NCBI GenBank assembly: GCA_947493885.1
Contig: CANLTE010000005.1
Coordinates: 214,108-278,107 of the forward strand
Origin: an uncultured Maribacter sp.
GTDB lineage: Bacteria > Bacteroidota > Bacteroidia > Flavobacteriales > Flavobacteriaceae
Length of the DNA: 64,000 bases
Direction of reading: 5' to 3'
Below, piece after piece: positions 16,710 through 24,572 of this stretch (positions are counted from its first letter, which is position 1; each line of letters starts with the position of its first letter). The translations under genes were made by a program, and so were the position numbers. The notes beneath the pieces were generated by a model. That model was not told the origin of the DNA, ran no database searches, and saw nothing but the letters and a program-made list of their open reading frames with translations.

Positions 16710-17183
16710 TTAAAAGAGGGATTGTTGTTTTGCAGGGTTCTCATGCTCTAATAACCACTTTTTCCGATGTAATCCACCTGCATAGCCCGTTAAAGAACCG
16801 TCACTTCCAATAACTCGATGACAAGGAACAACAATCCAAAGGGGGTTTTTACCATTGGCTGCGGCTACTGCCCTAATGGCTTTTGGGTCTCCTAATTTTT
16901 TGGATAGCTCTAAATACGAAATGGTTTTTCCAAAAGGAATATTAAGCAGCTCATCCCATACCTTTTTTTGAAATTCCGTTCCTTGCGGGTTAAGCGTTAG
17001 GCTAAAACTTTTTCGTTCTTCTGCAAAATACTCTTTAAGTTGATATACCGCATCTTCCAAAACTTCCGGAATAATATCACTTAAAGACTCATGATTATTT
17101 AATATTGTAATAGAAGCTATACCATTTTCATCACCAATAATTTTGGTGACACCTAAAGGGCTCTGAATATAGACTTCTTCCAC
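16710..17183 (-). CDS. ogt: Methylated-DNA--protein-cysteine S-methyltransferase
   Basis: Suicide repair protein that removes O6-methyl groups from guanine. The 157-residue protein has the acceptor Cys at 121 in the PCHRVIG motif, preceded by AVAAANGKNP and followed by GYAGGLHRKKWLLEHE. The helix-turn-helix region FQKKVWDELLNIPFGKTISY is intact. The short N-terminal domain lacks the Ada Cys cluster, so this is the stand-alone form. It is 2 bases downstream of the CNNM/CBS gene and most likely co-transcribed with it. Confidence 0.95.
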   Translation of the reverse strand: MEEVYIQSPLGVTKIIGDENGIASITILNNHESLSDIIPEVLEDAVYQLKEYFAEERKSFSLTLNPQGTEFQKKVWDELLNIPFGKTISYLELSKKLGDPKAIRAVAAANGKNPLWIVVPCHRVIGSDGSLTGYAGGLHRKKWLLEHENPAKQQSLF

Positions 17184-17185
17184 TC

Positions 17186-18289
17186 TTAATCAATTAAACC
17201 ACTTCGTTTTGCCCTATTTTCCCATTGCTTTCTAGCAAATTTTTGCAAGTCTTCCACATTATCACTCTCATCCATAATTTCTTGACCTAATAGCGTTTCA
17301 ATAACGTCTTCCATTGTTACAAGGCCACTTACCGAACCAAACTCATCTACAACAAGAGCAATATGTTCTCTTTTTTCTATTAAAGTCTCAAAAAGCTCCG
17401 GTATACGGGCTGTACGTGTTGTCGTAATCAAGTTTCGCTTAATTGTATTTAAGGGTTTATTACCCTTTTTATGAATAATTTCTTCAAATATATTATCCTT
17501 TAAAACATAGCCTGTAATATGATCCATACTTTCACTAAACAGTGGTATTCTAGAGAAACGAAGTTTTTCGTTTTCTTTATAATACGTTTCAATTGGCATA
17601 TTTTCATCTGCAATCTTCATTACAGTTCGTGGTGTCATAATATCTTTAGCCAAAACTTCATCAAACTTAATTAAATTTTTAATCACCTTTGATTCTGACT
17701 CCTGAAAAACACCTTCTTCATGCGCTATATCTGCCATTGCTGTAAAGTCTTCACGACTTAAAACACTACCATGATGTCCTTTGCCTCCCACTAATTTTGT
17801 AAACAACTGCAACAACCATAACAACCCTGTCCATTTTAAAACTAAAACCATTATAGTTAACGACTTTGCTGTAAAATTTGCGAGTTGCTTCCAATACGTT
17901 GCGCCTATAGTTTTTGGTATAATTTCAGATGCCACTAATATTAAAATGGTCATAATAGTTGAAACAACACCAACCATTACATCTTCGGTAAACTTTATTC
18001 CTAAAAAGCTTTTTGATGCTTGCCCGTACATTTGCCCATACGCTACTTTAGCTTGCACACCTACTAAAATTGCCCCTACAGTATGTGCAATAGTATTTAA
18101 GGTAAGTATTGCTATCAAAGGCTTATCTACATCCTTTTTTAACTCCTCAAAAGTAAGGGCATAAGCTTTCCCTTCTTTCTTTTTAACATTTATAAATGTT
18201 GATGTTATACTAAGAAGAACTGCCTCCAAAATGGAGCATAAAAATGAAAAAAAAATAGAAACAAATGCGTAAAAAAGAAGTAATCCCAT
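17186..18289 (-). CDS. CNNM/CorC-type membrane protein (DUF21 + CBS pair)
   Basis: A 367-residue integral membrane protein. The N-terminal DUF21/CNNM domain (about residues 1-170, four hydrophobic segments, with the EIIPKTIG motif) is followed by two CBS domains (about 205-335: KDIMTPRTVMKIADE and REHIALVVDEFGSVSGLVTMEDVIE). The family includes Mg/Co efflux-associated proteins. The haemolysin-type C-terminal domain is missing. The homologous gliding protein GldE is longer and linked to gldD, so this is a generic CNNM protein. A TACTTTAG element lies upstream. Confidence 0.88.
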   Translation of the reverse strand: MGLLLFYAFVSIFFSFLCSILEAVLLSITSTFINVKKKEGKAYALTFEELKKDVDKPLIAILTLNTIAHTVGAILVGVQAKVAYGQMYGQASKSFLGIKFTEDVMVGVVSTIMTILILVASEIIPKTIGATYWKQLANFTAKSLTIMVLVLKWTGLLWLLQLFTKLVGGKGHHGSVLSREDFTAMADIAHEEGVFQESESKVIKNLIKFDEVLAKDIMTPRTVMKIADENMPIETYYKENEKLRFSRIPLFSESMDHITGYVLKDNIFEEIIHKKGNKPLNTIKRNLITTTRTARIPELFETLIEKREHIALVVDEFGSVSGLVTMEDVIETLLGQEIMDESDNVEDLQKFARKQWENRAKRSGLID

Positions 18290-18347
18290 GAATTGTGTTT
18301 AACACTAAAGTACTAAATAAGGTTTAATAAATTACAGAATGGATTTG

Positions 18348-19334
18348 TTATAGCAATTTAACTACATCCTTTGCAAAATAGCTAGCAATAATATTGGCTC
18401 CTGCCCTTTTAAAGGCAATTAGCTGTTCCATCATAACGGCATCATGGTCTAGCCAACCTTTTTCCGCGGCAGCCTTAATCATGGCATACTCACCAGAAAC
18501 CTGATAAACAGCTACAGGCACATCAACCTCATTTTTTATTTCACGTACAATATCTAAATAGCACAATCCTGGTTTTACCATTACAATATCTGCACCCTCA
18601 TCAATATCCATTTGAGTTTCACGAATAGCCTCAAATCTATTGGCATAATCCATTTGATATGTTTTTTTATCTTTTGGAATATTTACTATATCTACTGGAG
18701 CGGAATCTAAAGCATCTCTAAAAGGACCATAATAAGCGCTTGCGTATTTTGCACTGTAACTCATTATACCGGTATTAATAAAACCTTCATCTTCTAAAGC
18801 TTCACGAATTGATAGTATTCTACCATCCATCATATCACTAGGTGCAACAAAATCTGCTCCAGCTTGCGCATGAGAAACACTCATTTCTGCTAAAACCTCA
18901 GTAGTTTCGTCATTTGCAATTTGCCCGTTTTCCACAATACCATCATGTCCATAAACAGAAAATGGATCCAGAGCAACATCAGTCATAACTAACATTTCAG
19001 GGCAAACGTTTTTTACCGTTTTTACAGCTCTTTGCATTAGTCCATCTGCATTTAACGCTTCTGTTCCTTTATTATCTTTTAAATTATCAGGTACTTTCGC
19101 AAACAACAAAACAGCACATAATCCCATTTTCCACAACTCCTTAATTTCTTTTTCAAGATTATCCAAGCTCATTCTGTACTGTCCAGGCATAGACGCAATT
19201 TCTTCTTTTACGCCTTTACCTTCAACCACAAAAAGAGGGACTAAAAAATCATTTGGACTAAGTATAGTTTCTCTAACTAACCTACGAACAGATTCATTAC
19301 TGCGCAGTCTTCTATTTCGAATAAGTGGATACAT
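18348..19334 (-). CDS. hemB: Porphobilinogen synthase (delta-aminolevulinate dehydratase)
   Basis: Condenses two 5-aminolevulinate molecules to porphobilinogen. The 328-residue enzyme has the lysines of the active site in YSAKYASAYYGPFRDA and DIVMVKPG (Schiff-base Lys). The metal site reads DVALDPFSVYGHDG, with Asp where the zinc-dependent enzymes carry Cys, so this is the zinc-independent (Mg-type) form. It is the last haem gene of the minus-strand cluster, separated from hemF by the ImmA/DUF4411 insertion, small genes, ychJ and a lipoprotein. A TAACTTTG element (19363-19356) sits just before its start, so it may have its own promoter. Confidence 0.96.
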   Translation of the reverse strand: MYPLIRNRRLRSNESVRRLVRETILSPNDFLVPLFVVEGKGVKEEIASMPGQYRMSLDNLEKEIKELWKMGLCAVLLFAKVPDNLKDNKGTEALNADGLMQRAVKTVKNVCPEMLVMTDVALDPFSVYGHDGIVENGQIANDETTEVLAEMSVSHAQAGADFVAPSDMMDGRILSIREALEDEGFINTGIMSYSAKYASAYYGPFRDALDSAPVDIVNIPKDKKTYQMDYANRFEAIRETQMDIDEGADIVMVKPGLCYLDIVREIKNEVDVPVAVYQVSGEYAMIKAAAEKGWLDHDAVMMEQLIAFKRAGANIIASYFAKDVVKLL

Positions 19335-19355
19335 TTTTTGTTATTTAATTGGTAT

Positions 19356-19363
19356 CAAAGTTA
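19356..19363 (-). promoter_or_regulatory. -7 promoter element for hemB
   Basis: TAACTTTG on the minus strand matches TAnnTTTG and ends about 21 bases before the hemB ATG. No matching TTG at -33 was found, so this is tentative. Confidence 0.35.
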
Positions 19364-19399
19364 CCTATAATCAATTAAAGTGGTCTATAAATATTAAGG

Positions 19400-20014
19400 T
19401 TAATCTTTTGGAGAAACCTCCTCTGTTTTACAATAAATATTAGTCTTTAAAGCTTCTCCTAACCCTTTTTGTTTCCAAAGCGAAATATCTCTCTTTATTT
19501 TTAAAGGGTTTTGGTCAAAATCAATATACTTTTTAATTGATGCTATAAAAGGACTTTCAAAACTTTTAATTTTCAATACCGATTTATCTCCTGGTATACT
19601 TAACGCCCCTTCATAATCATAGCATACTACAAGTACTTTATCACCAATTTGATATCCTAAATTGTTAAAACAGTCTGAAACAAAATACTTTTGATTTTGA
19701 TAACTGTTTTCTCCCAAGTCTTTTATTTTATATACCGCCTCTATAGCGATAAACGCTTTTTGAGAAACATAAAGTGGTCCTGGGTCATTATTTGAGGCTT
19801 CAATTTGTGTAATTGTTCCAGAAAATACAAATGACATTTCGTCTCCACATAATCCAATAAAAGGACCCGATTTTGGCCACCAATATGTATAGGCAACCTC
19901 AAGTGTATCTGAATTAAAAATTACATCGATATCACTTTTATTTTTTCGTCGTTCTTTGCAAGAAATACATATAAGCGTACAAAAGTATATTAAATAGCAA
20001 ATTCTATTTTTCAT
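19400..20014 (-). CDS. Uncharacterised lipoprotein
   Basis: A 204-residue protein with a lipoprotein signal peptide: hydrophobic residues 5-18 and lipobox ICISC with C19. The mature part is beta-rich and contains Cys pairs (GLCGDEMS, SDCFNN, VVCYDYEG, NIYCKTEE), with a segment VLVVCYDYEG that resembles an OB/NTR-like strand but is not diagnostic. I do not recognise the family. The gene lies 14 bases after ychJ (same strand) and before hemB; nothing ties it to haem synthesis. Confidence 0.7.
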   Translation of the reverse strand: MKNRICYLIYFCTLICISCKERRKNKSDIDVIFNSDTLEVAYTYWWPKSGPFIGLCGDEMSFVFSGTITQIEASNNDPGPLYVSQKAFIAIEAVYKIKDLGENSYQNQKYFVSDCFNNLGYQIGDKVLVVCYDYEGALSIPGDKSVLKIKSFESPFIASIKKYIDFDQNPLKIKRDISLWKQKGLGEALKTNIYCKTEEVSPKD

Positions 20015-20028
20015 TTAAAACAATCGGT

Positions 20029-20424
20029 TTACGTTGCCAACCCTAAATATACCCAATGTTCGTTTTCTTTTACAAAATCCGATTTCTCATTTAGCACATT
20101 AACCTTACCGTTTTCGTAGTAATAGGCGTTAAAAGTTACTGTTCCTTTATTGTCTTGTTCTTTTCCTTGAGTGGTTTCTATAACTTCCAACCGAATCCAA
20201 CTTACAGATTTTGCCCAATCTATAATTGCCTCTTTATCACTTATTACTCGCGTTGACGAATGGTGACTTTCCATAAGATAATCTCCTTTAGCCATAACAA
20301 ATGCACTATAACGCGAGCGCATTAGTTGTTCTGCGGTAGTAGCTTTTTTAATTGATTTATGAATTTCGCCACAGCAAGCCTCGTAATTCTCAGAAGTACC
20401 ACAAGGGCAGTTTTGATTATTCAT
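20029..20424 (-). CDS. ychJ: YchJ-family protein with SEC-C motif
   Basis: A 131-residue protein: N-terminal zinc-binding SEC-C segment (C6, C8, C17, C18 in CPCGTSENYEACCGE) followed by the YchJ-type NTF2-like domain (TAEQLMRSRYSAFVMAKGDYLMESHHSSTR; WIRLEVIET; YLGLAT). The C-terminal second SEC-C motif found in E. coli YchJ is absent. Its start codon overlaps the stop region of the small basic gene upstream by 8 bases, so translation is probably coupled. Function unknown. Confidence 0.88.
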   Translation of the reverse strand: MNNQNCPCGTSENYEACCGEIHKSIKKATTAEQLMRSRYSAFVMAKGDYLMESHHSSTRVISDKEAIIDWAKSVSWIRLEVIETTQGKEQDNKGTVTFNAYYYENGKVNVLNEKSDFVKENEHWVYLGLAT

Positions 20425-20578
20425 TGGTGTCTAATTTTTCTTGATGCTTTTTTATAATAGCTTTTAACCTTTCTTTTCGGGTTTCTTTCTCCTTTTTTAT
20501 TCTATTCTTCTTTCGATTAAGAAGTTTAGTGTGCTTTGCCTTGTTCGCAGTATTTTTTTCTTTGCCTTTTTTAGACAT
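20417..20578 (-). CDS. Small Lys/Arg-rich protein (53 aa)
   Basis: ATG at 20578, stop at 20417; 53 codons beginning MSKKGKEKNTANKAKHTKLL and ending KHQEKLDTNE. About two fifths of the residues are Lys or Arg, and the chain is predicted helical with no hydrophobic segment, so it is likely a small nucleic-acid- or ribosome-binding protein (inference). The start codon overlaps the stop of the upstream hemF 3' remnant (TAATG), and its end overlaps the ychJ start by 8 bases. This tight packing argues that it is real and that hemF, this gene and ychJ were once contiguous. Confidence 0.65.
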   Translation of the reverse strand: MSKKGKEKNTANKAKHTKLLNRKKNRIKKEKETRKERLKAIIKKHQEKLDTNE

Positions 20579-20685
20579 TACACCCAAGCTTTAGGTTCTT
20601 TTAAAACATGTAATAAGCGTTCCTCCTCACTTCCTTTTTCCGGATGATGGTCATACCTCCATTGCACATACAAAGGTAAACTCAT
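20578..20685 (-). pseudogene. Duplicated 3' end of hemF (remnant)
   Basis: The minus strand reads MSLPLYVQWRYDHHPEKG..., then SEEERLLHVLKEPKAWV and a stop, matching the last 35 residues of HemF (MSLPPHVQW...VLKNPVDWV) with a few changes. A 55-base block is identical to the intact hemF end, while both flanks of the block differ. The remnant's first ATG overlaps the DUF4411 stop (TAATG) and its stop overlaps the next start (TAATG), so it could even be translated. It marks one edge of an inserted module. Confidence 0.85.
20622..20668. repeat. Left copy of the hemF-end direct repeat
   Basis: Core of a 55-base perfect direct repeat starting AAGCGTTCCTCCTCACTTCC and ending CCATTGCACAT; the full left copy spans roughly 20614-20668. 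The right copy is inside hemF at 22381-22435. The repeats lie in the same orientation on either side of the ImmA/DUF4411 gene pair. Confidence 0.85.
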
Positions 20686-21188
20686 TAAAAACTAACATTT
20701 ATCGCTCTAAAGAAATCATTGTTATCTATAAACGGAATACCAAACTCCGCACATACATCTGGTATTTTGACTGACCTCTTACTTTCAGGAGCACTAACTT
20801 CACGAGTAACTATTGAAACATTAACTTTTTCGTTTCTTTTTTGGTTCAAAGCAAAGGCAACGAGAAAAGGGTCAGCGTTTTTTGAATCTGCAAAATCTAT
20901 GAGAGCCCTATTATTGTAATTCTTCTCTTGAGCCCAATTTTGTATTTCTGCATATTCTGTTATGATATTTGAAGTGGAAACCCAAAACGAATCTGAGATA
21001 TTTGATTTGCACCAACTAGTCAAGTCATCTTCATGACTGTAAATTTCATTTTTTACCTTATCGATAGAGATAACTTCTTTTTGTTTTAATATCTCTGACA
21101 TTTTATCCCAGTAAGAGGGGTAAATATCCATTGGATGACTTATTCTGTTTGGGTATACTAATATGTTAGTGTCTAAAATATAATGCAT
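20685..21188 (-). CDS. DUF4411 family protein (PIN-like, putative toxin nuclease)
   Basis: A 167-residue protein of the DUF4411 family, related to PIN-domain ribonucleases. Candidate metal-binding acids are in PIN-like positions: D6 in ILDTNIL, E48 in VKNEIYS, D101 and D106 in DFADSKNADPF, and the late TRE (128-130). The gene starts 3 bases after the ImmA/IrrE gene ends, so the two form a tight pair. DUF4411 and ImmA/IrrE genes co-occur widely and are often treated as toxin-antitoxin-like; toxicity here is inferred. The pair is enclosed by the duplicated hemF 3' end, a sign of acquisition. Confidence 0.85.
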   Translation of the reverse strand: MHYILDTNILVYPNRISHPMDIYPSYWDKMSEILKQKEVISIDKVKNEIYSHEDDLTSWCKSNISDSFWVSTSNIITEYAEIQNWAQEKNYNNRALIDFADSKNADPFLVAFALNQKRNEKVNVSIVTREVSAPESKRSVKIPDVCAEFGIPFIDNNDFFRAINVSF

Positions 21189-21191
21189 TCA

Positions 21192-22319
21192 CTAAGAGTT
21201 CTTTTTGAATTTTTCATAAGTGTTTGCTTTCATATTAGTTAGCTTATAAGCATTTGATGGTAAAATCTTGCCTTGTTTTAAAGCAGAATCAACATAGGAA
21301 TAAAATTTCCTACTCACTTCATAAGGTTTTGAATTCCAAAAATCACCTCCTGATTTTTTTTTGAAGGGAATATTTGTGTAGCTATTGTAAAATGACCAAA
21401 AATCAGATTTTTCAATAAAATTAGAATCTAAAGCTTTTTTGGCAATAACTAACTTACTAACATGGTATTGGCCAGCGATTTTAGATATTTTGTTATCAAA
21501 AGAATCATTACTTGAATTCCAGCTAACTTTAAAAAAAGTAGTAGGAACTAGAATTTCAGAAGCTACACTATCACAAAACCTTTCTAAAGGTTGAGAAGAA
21601 GGATGAATTGGTTCATACCCAATTCCAATACTACTACCAACTAAAACATGCACTAATTCGTGAATAAGTGTAAAGATTCTACCTCCTCCAAGATTATTTG
21701 TGTTTATATAGATGAAAGGGCAAAAGCCATCAACAAGAGTAAATCCTTTACAAACTTCAACATCAACATTTCTTCTATTATTGGTTACGTATCCTGTAGA
21801 AATAACAAAAATTCTATTTTTTTCAATTTTGTCAATCCAGTATCTAAAAACATTACTTTTTTTGGTCTCTTGGTACCAAGTGATATTAAAACCCAAGGCC
21901 TTTCTTATAATTTCTGCTGCATCAACGGAATTAACTTTCTTGAAATTTTTTAATGACCCAACAAAGTCTAATTCTTCATAATTGGTTTCAATTAAAAAGT
22001 CCTTTATCCATTCTTGTTTACTTTTGATTTGATTTACTAAATCTTTAACAACTAGTGGAGGGTTTTTAACAACTTCCCCATTACTCCGATAGAATGTTAT
22101 AGGTAACTTTTCTTTTGGAGGTTTCTTTAAGAAAAGAAAACCAAAGGGTACATGAATTTTTTTTGCAAAACTTTCTAATTGTTTAACTGTTGGTTCAGAT
22201 TCTTCCCTTATCCAATCAATAGCTTTAGGATAAATATCATTTAAACTATCAATGTTTAAGCCACTTCTCTCAGCAGCCCAAAGCAAAGTTTCAGGTGATA
22301 TTTTTACTCTTGTTGACAC
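21192..22319 (-). CDS. ImmA/IrrE family metallo-endopeptidase
   Basis: A 375-residue protein. The first ~65 residues look like a helix-turn-helix/Xre-type segment (SPETLLWAAERSGLNIDSLNDIYPKAIDWIREESEPTVKQLESFAKKIHVPFGFLFL). The peptidase domain carries the zinc motif HELVH at 220-224, with further acids at ERFCDSVASEILVP that fit the third ligand. In phage ICEBs1 and Deinococcus relatives such peptidases cleave a cognate repressor. Here the partner is the DUF4411 gene 3 bases downstream. The gene begins 25 bases after the hemF stop, in line with the haem operon, so it is probably transcribed with it. Confidence 0.9.
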   Translation of the reverse strand: MSTRVKISPETLLWAAERSGLNIDSLNDIYPKAIDWIREESEPTVKQLESFAKKIHVPFGFLFLKKPPKEKLPITFYRSNGEVVKNPPLVVKDLVNQIKSKQEWIKDFLIETNYEELDFVGSLKNFKKVNSVDAAEIIRKALGFNITWYQETKKSNVFRYWIDKIEKNRIFVISTGYVTNNRRNVDVEVCKGFTLVDGFCPFIYINTNNLGGGRIFTLIHELVHVLVGSSIGIGYEPIHPSSQPLERFCDSVASEILVPTTFFKVSWNSSNDSFDNKISKIAGQYHVSKLVIAKKALDSNFIEKSDFWSFYNSYTNIPFKKKSGGDFWNSKPYEVSRKFYSYVDSALKQGKILPSNAYKLTNMKANTYEKFKKNS

Positions 22320-22343
22320 AATTCAAATTTAAACAAATAAAAC

Positions 22344-23246
22344 TTAAACCCAATCCACTGGATTTTTCAACACATGTAACAAGCGTTCCTCCTCACTTCC
22401 TTTTTCCGGATGATGGTCATACCTCCATTGCACATGTGGTGGCAAACTCATAAGTATGCTCTCAATTCGTCCATTGGTACGTAAACCAAACAAGGTGCCT
22501 TTATCATGTACTAAATTAAACTCTACATACCTACCACGACGTACTTCTTGCCAATCCCTTTGTTTTTGGGAATATTCAACATCTTTTCTTTTTATAACAA
22601 TTGGTATATATGTATCTAAAAAGCTATCGCCTACCTCAGTAACAAAATTGTACCAATCCTGCATTTTCATACTTTCACTAGCCTTACAATAGTCAAAAAA
22701 CAATCCCCCAACTCCACGGGCTTCATTTCTATGAGCATTCCAAAAATAATTGTCACAACGCTCTTTATATTTAGAATAAAAATCTGGATTGTGTTTATCA
22801 CAAGCTTTTTTACATACCACATGAAAATGACTAGCATCTTCATCAAATAAATAATACGGTGTTAGATCTTGACCGCCACCAAACCACTGATCAACGATAT
22901 TACCTTGCTTATCATACATTTCAAAATAGCGCCAATTTGCATGAACTGTAGGCACCATTGGGTTTTTAGGGTGTAATACTAAGCTTAAGCCACAAGCAAA
23001 AAAGTCGGCATCTTTAACACCAAAATAGTTTTGCATGCTTTCTGGTAGATTGCCATGAACCGCAGAAATATTCACGCCTCCTTTTTCAAAAACAGCTCCG
23101 TTTTCAATTACTCGGGTTCTTCCACCACCACCCTCAGGTCGTTTCCATTCATCTTCTTTAAACTTGGCAACACCATCTACTTCTTCCAACTTGGCTGTAA
23201 TAGTATCTTGTAATTGTAGTATATATTTGTAAAAAGAATCTTTCAT
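22344..23246 (-). CDS. hemF: Oxygen-dependent coproporphyrinogen III oxidase
   Basis: Converts coproporphyrinogen III to protoporphyrinogen IX using O2, in the cytosol. The 300-residue protein has the HemF signatures HANWRYFEMYD, WFGGGQDLTPYYLF, CDKHNPDFYSKYKERCDNYF, RGVGGLFFDY and the C-terminal FNLVHDKGTLFGLRTNGRIESILMSLPP. The reading frame is intact. Its last ~90 bases include the right copy of the repeat that also occurs at 20614-20685, so its present 3' end may have been brought in by the inserted module. Belongs to the minus-strand haem operon. Confidence 0.97.
   Translation of the reverse strand: MKDSFYKYILQLQDTITAKLEEVDGVAKFKEDEWKRPEGGGGRTRVIENGAVFEKGGVNISAVHGNLPESMQNYFGVKDADFFACGLSLVLHPKNPMVPTVHANWRYFEMYDKQGNIVDQWFGGGQDLTPYYLFDEDASHFHVVCKKACDKHNPDFYSKYKERCDNYFWNAHRNEARGVGGLFFDYCKASESMKMQDWYNFVTEVGDSFLDTYIPIVIKRKDVEYSQKQRDWQEVRRGRYVEFNLVHDKGTLFGLRTNGRIESILMSLPPHVQWRYDHHPEKGSEEERLLHVLKNPVDWV
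22381..22435. repeat. Right copy of the hemF-end direct repeat
   Basis: 55 bases identical to the block at about 20614-20668 (AAGCGTTCCT... to ...TTGCACAT), inside the hemF coding sequence near its 3' end. Beyond the block, the two copies diverge on both sides while still encoding similar HemF termini. Confidence 0.85.
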
Positions 23247-23269
23247 ACCTATTTTATATTGTAAATTGA

Positions 23270-23803
23270 TTAGCTATAAAGCTCATAAAGTTCCATATCT
23301 AAAGGTTTGCTACCAGGAGGAGTAAACGCTTCTGGCAAAGTTTTAACCCAAACGTATTTACTTTTTTTCGCAACAGAAATACTCCCTTTATTTGTTTCAT
23401 GAACCAATATTTGCAACGTTTTTAACTGTTGTTCGTTAAAAGCCCATTGCGATAAGGCATTAACTGCTTTTGTGGCAATTCCTTTTCCTTCAAATTGATA
23501 AGCCACAGCATATGCAAGTTCTGCTTGACCAATTTTCCAGTCGAGTTCTTTAATATAAACTAAGCCAATTAGCGATTTTTCATTCTTATTTCTAATGGTA
23601 AAAAGAAATTCTTTTTTTGCTATAAACTCTTTAACCTTTTTCTGTACAAACATTGATGCTAAATCCGGGGTTAAATTTTCCTTGAGCGTTTTTGGAAAAA
23701 AGGTTTTTAATCGTTCCGAATTGGCAACGACAAAATCACAAAGTCGCCAAGCATCTTTTTCTTGAATAGCATCAATATAATATGCGTCAAATTCAAAAAT
23801 CAT
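23270..23803 (-). CDS. GNAT family N-acetyltransferase (RimJ/RimL-like)
   Basis: A 177-residue acetyltransferase of the GCN5 superfamily. Visible features: N-terminal beta strand with FEFDAYYIDAIQEKDAWRLCDFV, central LIGLVYIKELDWKIGQAELAYAV, and the acetyl-CoA loop region YQFEGKGIATKAVNALSQWAFNEQ (Q/RxxGxG/A type). The end ...KKSKYVWVKTLPEAF replaces the usual 'GF..EG' pattern. The substrate is unknown; RimJ/L-like proteins acetylate ribosomal proteins or small molecules. The start overlaps the stop of the EI24 gene by one base. Confidence 0.85.
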   Translation of the reverse strand: MIFEFDAYYIDAIQEKDAWRLCDFVVANSERLKTFFPKTLKENLTPDLASMFVQKKVKEFIAKKEFLFTIRNKNEKSLIGLVYIKELDWKIGQAELAYAVAYQFEGKGIATKAVNALSQWAFNEQQLKTLQILVHETNKGSISVAKKSKYVWVKTLPEAFTPPGSKPLDMELYELYS

Positions 23804-24555
23804 TACGTTATAGTTTTCCTTTCTTCATCAATAATATCCACTGTACTTAATGAAGCTGCCGTAACCGAAAGCGGTAACACTAGAATTATACCAATTAGAG
23901 GTATTAACAAAAACAACATAAAAACAATACCATTACCTATAGCAACTCCCTTGTACTTTTTTACAAACTCAATACTTTTATGGTATTTAAAATGACGCTC
24001 CAAAGTGTAGTCCATATTACCAAAACCAGCATAATATGCCTGAATTAAAAAGACTAATACCGTTGCAATTATACCAACTACTGGAATAAAACCAATTAGT
24101 ATTAACGGTATGGTCAACATAATTTCTTTGGTTAAGTTTCTAAGGTTAATTCGTATACCTCTCCACAATTGTTCTTGAAAAGAGGTAATGCGATGTTGAT
24201 GCTGAAAACTCCCAGTTAAATGAGTTTCAATTTTTTCTGAAACGGGACTCATAAAAGGGGCTGAAAGTGCCATTACAATATGCTTATACAGTACCAAACC
24301 AAGTAATATAACTGTTGCTCCTCCAATAAAATTACTTATGGTTGTAAATGTTGTTTTACCCCATTCCCAAATCCATAATCTTCCAATTAAGGCACCAATA
24401 TTATCCGATAAAGTGTAGGCTACAAGCCCAATAAACATCGCAGTAACCACACTAATACCAATAGGTACAAAAAAATACTTCCAAAGTTTTAATTGAGAGA
24501 TCAATTTCAACGTTCCAGAATATGCTTTTATTCCTTTGAAAATATTTTTAATCAA
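23803..24555 (-). CDS. EI24/CysZ-like integral membrane protein
   Basis: A 250-residue membrane protein with about four to six hydrophobic segments and the EI24-domain features of CysZ-like proteins (N-terminal IFKGIKAYSGTLKLISQLKLWKYF; the YYAGFGNMDYTLERH stretch, which resembles the conserved YP..R.. region). Family members include CysZ sulfate permeases, but no cys genes are nearby and this one lies inside the haem operon between hemE and the GNAT gene. A substrate in haem metabolism is an open possibility, not shown. Confidence 0.8.
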   Translation of the reverse strand: MIKNIFKGIKAYSGTLKLISQLKLWKYFFVPIGISVVTAMFIGLVAYTLSDNIGALIGRLWIWEWGKTTFTTISNFIGGATVILLGLVLYKHIVMALSAPFMSPVSEKIETHLTGSFQHQHRITSFQEQLWRGIRINLRNLTKEIMLTIPLILIGFIPVVGIIATVLVFLIQAYYAGFGNMDYTLERHFKYHKSIEFVKKYKGVAIGNGIVFMLFLLIPLIGIILVLPLSVTAASLSTVDIIDEERKTIT

Positions 24556-24572
24556 AACTGTTTGTTTATAAA

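Noticed and set aside
16517..16744. 75-codon minus-strand frame after ogt
   Set aside because: Overlaps the ogt end, hydrophobic by AT bias, no recognisable features.
22344..22460. hemF remnant considered as a frameshifted hemF
   Set aside because: The intact hemF has its own complete 3' end, so the remnant is an extra copy and not a displaced frame of the same gene.
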